A stretch of 41,742 bases of DNA from positions 1 to 41,742 of the forward strand of contig JAKACM010000032.1 of NCBI GenBank assembly GCA_021821465.1. The letters are read 5' to 3'. A program made the position numbers and the translations under genes. Under the pieces are notes generated by a model. That model was not told where the DNA came from. It searched no databases and saw only the letters and a program-made list of their open reading frames with translations. The DNA comes from Bacillota bacterium. Lineage in GTDB: Bacteria > Bacillota > Sulfobacillia > Sulfobacillales > Sulfobacillaceae. Positions 1-7,451 of this stretch are shown piece after piece (positions within the stretch are counted from its first letter, which is position 1; every line of letters starts with the position of its first letter).

Positions 1-2
1 TC

Positions 3-110
3 GGTGGTGTCGTGTCTGATGTATTCATACGATCACTATTCGCGAGTGAGGGGCTCAATTCCTTTGAGGAATATTCCGACTATTTAAATCCTCATGATTT
101 CCCTATTTGA
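3..110 (+). CDS. C-terminal end of an unidentified gene (partial)
   Basis: An open frame enters from the left edge of the window and stops at a TGA at 108-110, giving about 35 residues that end in the residues NPHDFPI. I do not recognise the family. Because only a short tail is visible it may be the end of a real gene or part of the debris that follows, since a truncated arsM remnant begins only 15 bases downstream on the same strand. Confidence 0.25.
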   Translation, partial: GGVVSDVFIRSLFASEGLNSFEEYSDYLNPHDFPI

Positions 111-124
111 CATGCGGAGTCTGA

Positions 125-271
125 GTTGAGTCTATGCTAAAGGACGCGGGTTTCGGAGACATTCTCATTACAGCGAAAGACGAATCCCGGCAATTTATCA
201 AGGATTGGATACCAGATGCGAATATCGACGATTTTATCGTGTCTGCGGTCATCAAAGCTGTGAAAGCCTAA
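125..271 (+). pseudogene. arsM: ArsM-type arsenite methyltransferase, C-terminal remnant
   Basis: The frame encodes only the last ~48 residues of an arsenite S-adenosylmethionine methyltransferase. Recognisable pieces are LKDAGFGDILI, then ESRQFIKDW, then a tail with VSAVIKAVKA, which is the usual C-terminal end of bacterial ArsM enzymes (the part after the SAM-binding fold and the As(III)-binding cysteines). A TGA at 122-124 closes the frame upstream, and the methyltransferase core is not present in the preceding 120 bases, so this is a fragment and not a functional gene. An internal ATG lies at 134. ArsM methylates As(III) as a detoxification step, which fits an organism from metal-rich acid environments, but this copy cannot do so. 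Confidence 0.65.
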
Positions 272-790
272 ATTGCCACGGGGATACCTCTTTAGAAAGG
301 CGAGGCAGTACTTCTTACATAAATGCGCTGCATCCTCTCAGAGGGCAATCCTTAAGAGCCTCTTGCGTGTGACAGGCCGAGTGTTACCGTGTTTTAGCTG
401 AAAGTTTTTTAATATTTGATGCCAAACCGCCTACCCAAGCGATTGAAAGACGCTCGGGTAGGGTGGAGCCCACACATGTGCATGAACTTCCCTTGGGTAG
501 AGGACCCGGGAATGTCCAAAGAGTATCGGCAGACTTTTCTATGACCACGGGTTACTTAGGAATCACTTTTTCACCGGTACAACAAAAAGACAAACCAGCC
601 ATCTCGATGAAGTCCCCACCTTTGGTGGGGACTTCTGTCACACGGCGAAAAAACACCCGTAGCCTAAGGTGGCGATCTGTTGTGGCTTTCTGTCGTGGGA
701 CAGGTGACCAGACGGGAAAAGATCTTGATCCTGAGTATATCATTCTTGTACATACTCTCATGGGAGGGCTTTTGCTATAGCTCTGGCTTC
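272..790. other. Non-coding stretch with two hairpins
   Basis: No convincing gene is visible here. Two short open frames in this stretch lack ribosome binding sites and family resemblance. The stretch holds a hairpin at 430-462 (7-bp stem CCTACCC/GGGTAGG extended by four more pairs after one mismatch, 9-nt loop) and a perfect 12-bp hairpin at 609-635. Neither is followed by a T-run on either strand, so they are not standard terminators. Confidence 0.5.
609..635 (+). repeat. Perfect hairpin resembling an IS200/IS605 right end
   Basis: A 12-bp perfect inverted repeat (GAAGTCCCCACC and its complement) surrounds a TTT loop and is followed directly by TGTCA. The element inserted in the dapA-like gene has the same plan at its right end: a CCCC...GGGG stem with a TTTA loop, then TGTCA. 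That shared plan suggests a solitary transposon end left after decay of an IS605-type element. No transposase or TnpB frame is recognisable next to it, so this is tentative. Confidence 0.35.
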
Positions 791-1177
791 CCTATACACA
801 ACTCTTTGATTCGCTCGGCCCCCGATCCGAATCGACCCGTGTCGGCGTCCGGTACCCATGATTCCGCCTATAAAATGGAGGCCACGAGTATAATGTCACT
901 AAGAAGTGAAGGTTGTTCCTTTCAGGATCACTGTCCTCTAATGACGGAATTATGCCGCAAACGGGCACCTGTTTTGGTTGATATCCCGGAAGGACGTTTG
1001 GTTCGCTGTCATCAATACGGTCTTGCGGCATCTTATGAGCAGTCTTCCGATTCACAGGGCTCGGCAACCCAGTGTCAATATACATCACTGAAGGGGAAGA
1101 GAGGTAAGAATCTTTGGGCATGTTGCAAGCGAAACTTCATAAGTTTGTGGAAAGATTGGGTCAGCGCCGCTATGTGA
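791..1177 (+). pseudogene. Oligopeptide/dipeptide ABC transporter ATPase (OppD/DppD type), C-terminal remnant
   Basis: This frame carries the characteristic C-terminal oligo_HPY region of peptide and oligosaccharide ABC transporter ATPases: a SLIRSAPDPNRP segment, then GCSFQDHCPL, then CRKRAPVLVDIPEGRLVRCH. The conserved cysteine pattern (C-x6-C-x7-C, then a final C before HQYG) is present. The Walker A, signature and Walker B parts are absent: upstream of about 791 the frame has no resemblance to an ABC ATPase. The remnant runs 64 nt into the start of the alpha-mannosidase gene, suggesting that an ancestral transporter operon was translationally linked to the mannosidase. A partly decayed transporter for oligosaccharides is a reasonable reading given that neighbour; the substrate itself cannot be seen. 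Confidence 0.6.
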
Positions 1178-4100
1178 ATCTTCGCGTCATACCGGAATTT
1201 ATCAAAGTTGGCCATCTGGACTCCGAGGTGCAGCCGGATAAACAGTCCGGCACACATATTCAGGCCGGAGACCGGTGGGCGGTACAAGATGAACACACCT
1301 GGATGCTCGCTGCGTTATCGATAGATTCGCCAGCTTCGGGTCAACTTCCGGTAGTGCTGTTAGATTTTGGGATCGGTAACGAAAGCAATACACGCGGATG
1401 GGAAGGAGTTGTCCTAATTGGTGGCAGAGAGTACCAAGGTATTGACCGGATGCACCGTGAAGTGATTTTGCCCAAGGACTTTCTCACCACACAAACCATG
1501 CTTGCCTGTTTTCTCTGGTCAGGATTAGCGGATCCGTATCAGATACTCGCGCTAAATTATCAGGGACTTTTGGATATGCCTACCGACGATGTCTATTTTA
1601 CCTTGAAAAATATTTTGGAAGTTGCGGACGAATTGCATGACGACGACCCATTAAAGTACCGTTGGTTCACATATGTTGACGATTTGGCGCGGTCTATTGA
1701 TATGACTCAGACAAACGACAAGTTTTTTCAAGATGTGCGCCAAGTCCAGTCTCAATTGAAGGCGGGATTGCCATCTTGGCCTTCTTCACAATCCCTCGTG
1801 CAAGTGACAGCCCTCGGTCATACCCATATTGACATGGCGTGGCTGTGGCGTCTGGGCGATAGCAGGGAAAAGGCTTACCGTTCTTTTACGACGGTTCTTC
1901 GGTTCATGGACCAATTTCCCGACTATCATTTCATACAGTCACAGCCGCAGTTGTATGAATATGTTCAAGAAGATCATCCGGAACTTTTCCGGATCATACG
2001 ACAACGAGTGCAAGAAGGTAGGTGGGAGCCTGTCGGAGCCTTTTGGGTTGAAACCGATACGAATCTGCCGAGTGGAGAAGCATTAATTCGTCAAATATTG
2101 TGGGGAACACGATACTTTGTTAAACAATTTGGACAAGAAACCTGCGTGGCCTGGCTTCCCGATACTTTCGGCTTTAGTGCGGCACTCCCCCAGATTCTTA
2201 AACGATCGGCCATCCATCATTTTGTGACGACAAAATTGAGCTGGAATCAAACGAACCCTATGCCACACGACACGTTTTATTGGCGGGGGCTCGATGGGAG
2301 TGTGGTGGTTGCACATTTTTTGACAACACCGGCGCCGGGTGAGAAATTTTCCACCTATAATGGCAATCTGAGTGCCAAAAGCGTTATGGGATTGTGGAAA
2401 CGCTACCGGGACAAAGCACGAAACCAAGAACTCCTATTAGCCTTTGGATGGGGAGACGGAGGTGGAGGACCCACCAGAGACATGTTAGAAAACCTGGATC
2501 GTCTCCGAGGGATAGCAGGGGCTCCCATCCTGGTTCAAAGTTCGCTAAAAAGCTTTCTGACGCAGCTCGAGGACCGCTTGAATGGGTCCCCGGATGTTCC
2601 CATATGGGACGGAGAGCTATATTTGGAATATCACCGCGGCACTTATACCTCGCAAGGACGGATGAAGTGGTTTAACCGCAAATTGGAGCGGGTGCTTCAT
2701 GATTTAGAAGTGTTATGGACACAAATTGCCTCTCATGGGGATAATCACTATCCCCATGAGAAGCTGAGACGACTATGGAAAGTCCTGTTAGTGCACCAAT
2801 TTCATGATATCCTTCCGGGGTCCGCAATCGGCCCCGTCTATGAGGAAGCTCAAGTGGCTTATCAGACCGCTCTTGAAGAGGCCAACCGGCTGATTGATGT
2901 GGGGATCCGTCACATGGCCAAAGGCATCCCGGGGCCGGCCGTGCTGATCTTTAATGGCTTGTTTACCGAGCGCACAGCACTGGTCGAGATCCCTTACGCG
3001 AAAAGGGAATGGAGCAGACTGGACGGCACGATGACAGCTAGTCAACTCGTAGAGCGCGATATGGGCAATTATATGCTCCTTCTTGTTGGCGAGATCCCCT
3101 CTGCGGGATTATGTGTCTTGTACCCCCGAAAGCCTCAGACAGAGACAGGGGATACGGCGTTAGCTGAAATATTCGTAGACTCTCATGACATCGACACACC
3201 TTGGTACCATATTGTGTGGAATGATCAAGGGCAATTGACTTCGTGGTTTGATAAGGGTGCTCACAGAGAAGTTGTGCCGCAGGGTCGATTTGCCAATGAG
3301 TTTCAAGTCTTTGAAGATCTGCCCCTAAATTTCGATGCGTGGGATATCGATCCGTTTTATGAAGAGAAGCAGGAAATTATCGATGATCTCGTTCGGGTGG
3401 AAATTGTGGAGTCAGGTCCAATGCGCGTCAAAGTCTACTTTCAGTGGCAGTTTCGTTCCTCTGTAATCCAACAATGGCTGACGGCTTATGCACATACACC
3501 GCGGGTGGATTTTATCACCCGGATTAATTGGCAGGAACATCACCACCTACTGAAAGTCGCCTTTCCCGTCACAATTCGCAGTTCCAGTGCTCGCTACTCC
3601 ATTCAATTTGGCAATATAAAACGCCCGACAATTCGCAATACGTCGTGGGATCAGGCCAAATTTGAAGTACCGGGACATCACTGGGCGGATCTGGCCGAAG
3701 AAGATTACGGAGTCGCTCTCATGAATGATTCCAAGTATGGTTACGACATTCATGACGGCGTGATGCGTCTGACTCTTATCAAATCGGCGACATTTCCCGA
3801 TCCTAACGCCGATCAGGGAGTACAGGAAATGACTTATGCCCTTTATCCTCATAGGGGAACATTTGTGGCGGCTCATGTTCACGAGATGGCCGAGAGGTTA
3901 AACTCGCCCTGCCGTGTCCTTCAGAAAATGGATCATGAGAAGGACGGGGGGGAACTCATTGAAACAGGAGGATATTGGGTGGAAGGCAATCATGTCTGGT
4001 TTGACACACTCAAGCCTCTCGAAGATGAATCTTGTGGTGTGGTCATACGTTTGTATGAATTTGGCGGCATCCGTGGGACCGTGCGAATTCATCTTCCGCA

Positions 4101-4230
4101 ACAATGGAAATTCTATCGGCCCATTTTGCTCACCGAAGAGGCGGACGGGGAAGAACGTCCCATCCCTTCCAAGGGCATAGAGTTGACAACCGAACCTTAT
4201 GTCATTTATTCTTTCGCCTTACGATCCTAA
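1114..4230 (+). CDS. Alpha-mannosidase, glycoside hydrolase family 38
   Basis: A 1038-residue GH38 enzyme, full length for bacterial members, expected to hydrolyse alpha-mannosidic bonds with retention and a catalytic zinc. The N-terminal domain precedes the catalytic core, which opens with the HTHIDMAWLW motif; H238 and D240 match zinc ligands of the family. D350 in WLPDTFGF is the expected nucleophile and also binds zinc, and H564 in HQFHDILPGS is the fourth ligand. The LEYHRGTYTS segment and a long beta-rich C-terminal half (about residues 610-1038) are also typical. No signal peptide is seen, so it is probably cytoplasmic and acts on imported oligosaccharides, in line with the ABC transporter ATPase remnant just upstream. 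The start is taken as TTG 1114, about 9 nt after GAGAGG; ATG 1120 is the alternative. Confidence 0.9.
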   Translation: MGMLQAKLHKFVERLGQRRYVNLRVIPEFIKVGHLDSEVQPDKQSGTHIQAGDRWAVQDEHTWMLAALSIDSPASGQLPVVLLDFGIGNESNTRGWEGVVLIGGREYQGIDRMHREVILPKDFLTTQTMLACFLWSGLADPYQILALNYQGLLDMPTDDVYFTLKNILEVADELHDDDPLKYRWFTYVDDLARSIDMTQTNDKFFQDVRQVQSQLKAGLPSWPSSQSLVQVTALGHTHIDMAWLWRLGDSREKAYRSFTTVLRFMDQFPDYHFIQSQPQLYEYVQEDHPELFRIIRQRVQEGRWEPVGAFWVETDTNLPSGEALIRQILWGTRYFVKQFGQETCVAWLPDTFGFSAALPQILKRSAIHHFVTTKLSWNQTNPMPHDTFYWRGLDGSVVVAHFLTTPAPGEKFSTYNGNLSAKSVMGLWKRYRDKARNQELLLAFGWGDGGGGPTRDMLENLDRLRGIAGAPILVQSSLKSFLTQLEDRLNGSPDVPIWDGELYLEYHRGTYTSQGRMKWFNRKLERVLHDLEVLWTQIASHGDNHYPHEKLRRLWKVLLVHQFHDILPGSAIGPVYEEAQVAYQTALEEANRLIDVGIRHMAKGIPGPAVLIFNGLFTERTALVEIPYAKREWSRLDGTMTASQLVERDMGNYMLLLVGEIPSAGLCVLYPRKPQTETGDTALAEIFVDSHDIDTPWYHIVWNDQGQLTSWFDKGAHREVVPQGRFANEFQVFEDLPLNFDAWDIDPFYEEKQEIIDDLVRVEIVESGPMRVKVYFQWQFRSSVIQQWLTAYAHTPRVDFITRINWQEHHHLLKVAFPVTIRSSSARYSIQFGNIKRPTIRNTSWDQAKFEVPGHHWADLAEEDYGVALMNDSKYGYDIHDGVMRLTLIKSATFPDPNADQGVQEMTYALYPHRGTFVAAHVHEMAERLNSPCRVLQKMDHEKDGGELIETGGYWVEGNHVWFDTLKPLEDESCGVVIRLYEFGGIRGTVRIHLPQQWKFYRPILLTEEADGEERPIPSKGIELTTEPYVIYSFALRS

Positions 4231-4278
4231 TTCACACCGTGTGCCGTGAAAAACTGCAGGGATGGCACACTAGACATG

Positions 4279-4326
4279 CGGTCATAAAGAATCGCAAAAT
4301 CCTGAAGTATATAATGCTATTGTTAC
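4279..4326 (+). repeat. 48-bp dispersed repeat, copy 1
   Basis: This AT-rich segment matches 5855-5902 without gaps at about 41 of 48 positions; the shared core includes ATAAAGAATC, CAAAAT and CTATTGTTAC. It lies just downstream of the mannosidase gene, after a weak hairpin (GTGTGCC 4239-4245 with GGCACAC 4264-4270). The two copies flank the toxin-antitoxin pair and the HATPase remnant. It contains TATAAT (4310-4315) but no matching -35 element. Confidence 0.6.
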
Positions 4327-4475
4327 CATAAACATACACAAAGACTGCCCAGATGCTGGTGAGAATTGGACAAAAACTCGACCGAATCCAGTGAAGGATT
4401 ATAACCAAGCACATCTAAGACGCACCGAGTCCCACTAAGTGGCCGCGTTCATGAAATTCTAGGTGGGGTCGCGCT

Positions 4476-4775
4476 TCATTGACGTCTCAACCAGTAGAGC
4501 GGTCGGCGCTTTTGATTTGCGATGGCAAGAATCCGGAGATTGCCATTCTCGGCGGAGTACATGACCGAATAGGGGAACCGCCGCACCTGTTTATTTCGCA
4601 CGACACCATGGACCCGCGGACTCGCCATCGGATGTTCACGAATTTCGTCTATCGCTGTCTCGATGGCTTGCAGAAATGTGCTGCCCAGCCCGCGTCTTTG
4701 GCTTTCGTAATACAACGCCGCATCATACAATTCAATCTCCGCAGCCGGATGAAACGTCACGCAGATCTTATCCAC
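4476..4775 (-). CDS. RelE/ParE-superfamily toxin
   Basis: A 99-residue protein of the RelE/ParE fold. Family features are an N-terminal FHPAAEIELYDAALYYE helix region, the central LGSTFLQAIETAIDEI helix, RVHGVVRNKQVRRFPYSVMY in the beta-sheet core, and a C-terminal ILAIANQKRRPLYW strand, typical of toxins paired with short addiction-module antitoxins. Members act either as ribosome-dependent mRNA endonucleases or as gyrase poisons; the sequence does not tell which. The ATG at 4775 overlaps the antitoxin stop by 8 nt, so translation is coupled to the antitoxin. The gene is intact. Confidence 0.85.
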   Translation of the reverse strand: MDKICVTFHPAAEIELYDAALYYESQRRGLGSTFLQAIETAIDEIREHPMASPRVHGVVRNKQVRRFPYSVMYSAENGNLRILAIANQKRRPLYWLRRQ

Positions 4776-4995
4776 CGAGCCGTTTCCGGATGTCCCGGAA
4801 GACGTCCGTGGCGGATCGACCCAAGGTCACATCGGACAGCAGATCGTCGTGCCGTCGTTCCGCCTCTTCCGCCCAGAGACGCGCATTCTCATCCTCCGAC
4901 AGTTCTTCTAGGCTGTCGAGCAACGCTGCCGCCAATCGCGCCCGCTCTCGGGGATCGAGCTTCCGTAGTTCGACCTCTAACTCATCGTGGGTCAC
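4768..4995 (-). CDS. Addiction-module antitoxin (short alpha-helical type)
   Basis: A 75-residue acidic, helix-rich protein beginning THDELEVELRKLDPRERARL and followed by LLDSLEELSEDENARLWAEEAERR, a pattern seen in the small 'putative addiction module component' antitoxins found before RelE/ParE toxins. It would bind and block the downstream toxin. Translation starts at GTG 4995, 7 nt after GGGAGG. The gene comes first in the pair and overlaps the toxin by 8 nt. The C-terminal TLGRSATDVFRDIRKRLGG is likely the toxin-binding tail. Confidence 0.8.
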   Translation of the reverse strand: MTHDELEVELRKLDPRERARLAAALLDSLEELSEDENARLWAEEAERRHDDLLSDVTLGRSATDVFRDIRKRLGG

Positions 4996-5183
4996 CGAAT
5001 TTCCCTCCTGCCTTTCTGCGTTCTTATCGACGCATTCGTCGCTGACATCCAGAAATTTCTACTTAACGAATTTCGCTCATCCACCTCGCGTTAGATAATC
5101 CGCAACGTCGACCTTGCTAATTCTCATTATACCTCCGTCGTCCCCAAGTTCATCACGCCAATTTGACCTATATTATGCTAGGT

Positions 5184-5228
5184 CGTTAACCGGCCCGTTA
5201 ACGCATCAAGGCATTCTCTCAGAATGCC
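5184..5228. other. Palindrome CGTTAAC-N6-GTTAACG next to an 8-bp hairpin
   Basis: CGTTAAC at 5184-5190 is mirrored by GTTAACG at 5197-5203, and the adjacent GGCATTCT (5210-5217) pairs with AGAATGCC (5221-5228) around a 3-nt loop. The pair lies between the TA operon and the HATPase remnant. It may be an operator for the TA module upstream of 4995, but it is about 190 bp away and no promoter is clear, so the role is open. Confidence 0.3.
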
Positions 5229-5249
5229 GATAAGTCACCCAATCAATTG

Positions 5250-5640
5250 TCATTTCCGTTCCATTGCTACATAGATCCCGATCGCCTCACAAGTAGTTCT
5301 ATTTAAAACAATCGCGTTTCCACTAATTAGCACGAGTCGACCATTTAGCCCATTATGTGGTATCATCTTCTCTACTAAGTATAACCCATGTCCTTTGGCT
5401 TTCACTGCCCTTCTTTGAAGTCCATCCTTGCCGCGATGCCAATTCTAATGCCAAATTATCGGTGCCGTTTCATGCAGGATAAGATTGTCTAACCGATCCG
5501 GAAATCCCAATACCCGAATCACAAACCGAAATTTCCATGATATTTCGACTTGGAAACACTTGTGCAAATACCAATCCGCTATCCTCAGCACCAGAATGAG
5601 TTCTGCCGGAATAAAACGCCCTGCCGGATCGTGTTCTGAA
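5250..5640 (-). pseudogene. Broken ATP-binding protein of the HATPase (GHKL) superfamily
   Basis: Read on the minus strand, pieces in two frames join into a GHKL ATPase domain. The N-box side reads SGAEDSGLVFAQVFPSRN and runs into the G1 box as MEISVCDSGIGI. NLALELASRQGWTSK follows, and after a frame change KGHGLYLVEKM supplies the G2 box. The C-terminal strand reads LVLISGNAIVLNR before a TGA near 5250. A TGA sits just after SVRQSYPA, and a frameshift follows about 60 nt later, so the gene is inactive. Relatives of this type are stand-alone HATPases often found in accessory islands. A competing 118-residue open frame over 5445-5801 is out of phase with these motifs and has no family resemblance. 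A 9-bp inverted repeat (5619-5627/5643-5651) marks the upstream edge. Confidence 0.6.
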
Positions 5641-5820
5641 AACCGGCAGGGGCCATTTAATCCAAATATCCCATGAATCTCATTCGCTGCAGATAGGAAT
5701 GAACTGAAGAAACCGGGGCCGACACCTCCCATGGACTTCCAAAAGCTAAGCTGGCCTGAGGAGTAATGCGACCTGGTTCTACTCATTCCAGTCAGAAACA
5801 AATGTTTATCTTAGTCCAAA

Positions 5821-6159
5821 GTGTACCATGTTCTTCCAACTCAATCTATATATTCGGTAATAAAGAATCACAAAATTCCGATATATATAATACTATTGTT
5901 ACACGTAAGTGTTCCGGCTGACGAAGTATATAAAGTCTTCCAGCAGTTTTCGTCATCCGATTGCAGAGGCGTGTATGAATTGGCGCAATACCTCCGTGCC
6001 CGACATGAGGCAACCATCAAGGCGTGGCACGACATTGATGCCCAAGTACCGGACCCCGGCCCGTTGAGTTCAGAAGAATCAGATCAATTCAACGATCCAG
6101 AATTTGTCTCTGGGATCAGGAATCTAAATACCGCGGCCTATAAAGTTCGTATCAGGTGA
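5821..6159 (+). CDS. Hypothetical open frame, probably a gene remnant
   Basis: The second half of this frame (from about 5914) reads like a real protein: helix-rich, with VYELAQYLRARHEATIKAW and an acidic DPGPLSSEESDQFNDPEF segment. The first ~30 codons overlap the second copy of the 48-bp repeat and are not protein-like. No ribosome binding site is visible before any in-frame start. I do not recognise the family. It is best read as the 3' end of a gene truncated where the repeat begins. Confidence 0.25.
   Translation: MYHVLPTQSIYSVIKNHKIPIYIILLLHVSVPADEVYKVFQQFSSSDCRGVYELAQYLRARHEATIKAWHDIDAQVPDPGPLSSEESDQFNDPEFVSGIRNLNTAAYKVRIR
5855..5902 (+). repeat. 48-bp dispersed repeat, copy 2
   Basis: This is the partner of 4279-4326 in the same orientation, with about seven substitutions and no gaps. 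The sequence after it diverges from that after copy 1. It abuts the hypothetical open frame that ends at 6159. Confidence 0.6.
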
Positions 6160-6706
6160 TCTCCACCCAATCTGGTCTTAATGGTTGATCATAGATTTCT
6201 AGATATACTGCCAGTGCTTCTTATTGATTTCCGGGAACGTCGCCGGTAAACACATGAGTCACCCCTTTCCACTGTTTGGCTAGCAACTGGAGATCACGAC
6301 TCTGCTGTAGGGCGTTTTCCTTAACTCCATTTGGACCTTAGCTATCAAAGGCGACTCGTTCTCGGTCTCTTTGGTTTTCTCGAGACCGAGTAATGTGCTG
6401 TTCCTTGAGTTTTCCCATTTGCTCGGGTCAATCAAATTTTCCTTAGCTGCATCACCTTAATGAGTTTGATCAGTTGTTCCGTCGCCATGGCCGCATACGC
6501 AATTGCCTATAGGGGTCTTCTCTGGACACTCGGACAGCAAACGGAATTTTGTGTTCCCTTGATTTTGCGGACCATGGATCCCCACTAAAAGCTGGGAGAT
6601 ATGCCAAGATGGTTCAAATGCGGTAATTTTTTCGCACCGGGAGTGCCATTTTCGGGGAATTTCATTGACTTACGATTGGCTGCCATGATGTTTACGCGAT
6701 CAAGCG
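6160..6706. other. Gene-free stretch downstream of the BREX operon
   Basis: No intact gene is present. On the minus strand, short frames broken by stops and shifts can be read (for instance one with AYAAMATEQLIKLIKVMQ, and another with DPSKWENSRNSTLLGLEKTK), which suggests an old gene, but no family can be named. No RNA gene is recognised. Confidence 0.4.
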
Positions 6707-6765
6707 AAGAAAGAAGAAAAAGACGGTAGGGCAGATGGGGAGAGTTTTATCCCATCTGCCCTACC
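6707..6765 (-). terminator. Rho-independent terminator of the BREX operon, overlapping the brxA stop codon
   Basis: A perfect 15-bp inverted repeat pairs GGTAGGGCAGATGGG (6725-6739 on the plus strand) with 6751-6765 around an 11-nt loop. Read in the direction of the operon it is followed by a T-rich tail (GTCTTTTTCTTCTTTC). The first arm encodes the last five residues of BrxA (VGQMG), and the TAA stop (6747-6749) lies in the loop. Confidence 0.85.
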
Positions 6766-7451
6766 ATAAAGTGATCATCTCCGGACAATTCCACTAAAAA
6801 ACCGCTTTCTTGGAAGGCGGCTCGATACGGTTGGATCCGAAAGGGAAACCACCAAGGGAGATAGATCAGCCCGTCCATGGCCATCCATTCCTGGGCCAGG
6901 GCGTATAAGCTCGCATGCATCACAAAAGCCAAAGATGTTCTCTCTTTGACTACCACCGGTGTTATTCCGAGCCGATATTCTCCTCGTTTCACCCGCGTTA
7001 AGACCTGCCATTCTGTCAAAGATCCGAGGATCATGCGTACAGCCACTTTAATCCGTTCGGTATCACCATATTGGGCCGCGAGCCGATCATAAACTTGTCG
7101 GGTTGTGAAATGATCCGATAACGTTAAAAAACGCCCGATTGTGGCGGCGGTGTCCCGAAAAAAGGGATAGGCCGTTACAAAGAGTCCCCAGTAGCCGACA
7201 AGACGCTGGTTCTTCAGTGTCTTTTTCAGAGTCTCGTGATGAGACTCATCTTGCCAATAGGGTTGATTCCATATCCGGGTCATAATCGTGGCAGCCTTTT
7301 TGCGTGCCGCGACTCCTTGGATATGATGCCAAGAAGGAATAATGGTGGCAGGAAGGATCTCTTGTCCTTCAATCCACCAGTGATAAAGCCATTCTAAATC
7401 ATCCCAGCGAATTTTATGATCAATTCCCACAAGAGGTCTTGTCGTTACCAT
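6747..7451 (-). CDS. brxA: BrxA-like protein of the type 3 BREX system
   Basis: A 234-residue protein, last in the defence operon, where type 3 BREX loci encode BrxA, a small DNA-binding protein. The N-terminal half contains a helical stretch with VAARKKAATIMTRIW; the centre, FLTLSDHFTTRQVYDRL followed by RMILGSLTEWQVLTR and GEYRL, has the look of a winged-helix fold with a beta-hairpin wing. I infer the name mainly from gene order and size because sequence conservation in this family is low. The ATG overlaps the pglZ stop by 7 nt, indicating translational coupling. The gene ends inside a terminator hairpin. No membrane or signal sequence is seen. Confidence 0.65.
   Translation of the reverse strand: MVTTRPLVGIDHKIRWDDLEWLYHWWIEGQEILPATIIPSWHHIQGVAARKKAATIMTRIWNQPYWQDESHHETLKKTLKNQRLVGYWGLFVTAYPFFRDTAATIGRFLTLSDHFTTRQVYDRLAAQYGDTERIKVAVRMILGSLTEWQVLTRVKRGEYRLGITPVVVKERTSLAFVMHASLYALAQEWMAMDGLIYLPWWFPFRIQPYRAAFQESGFLVELSGDDHFMVGQMG

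Noticed and set aside
463..780. A 105-codon plus-strand frame and an overlapping minus-strand frame.
   Set aside because: No ribosome binding site, no family resemblance, and the frame runs through a perfect hairpin; composition is like non-coding DNA.
5445..5801. A 118-codon minus-strand open frame.
   Set aside because: The HATPase motifs in the same DNA are in another frame, so this frame is a shadow of the pseudogene.
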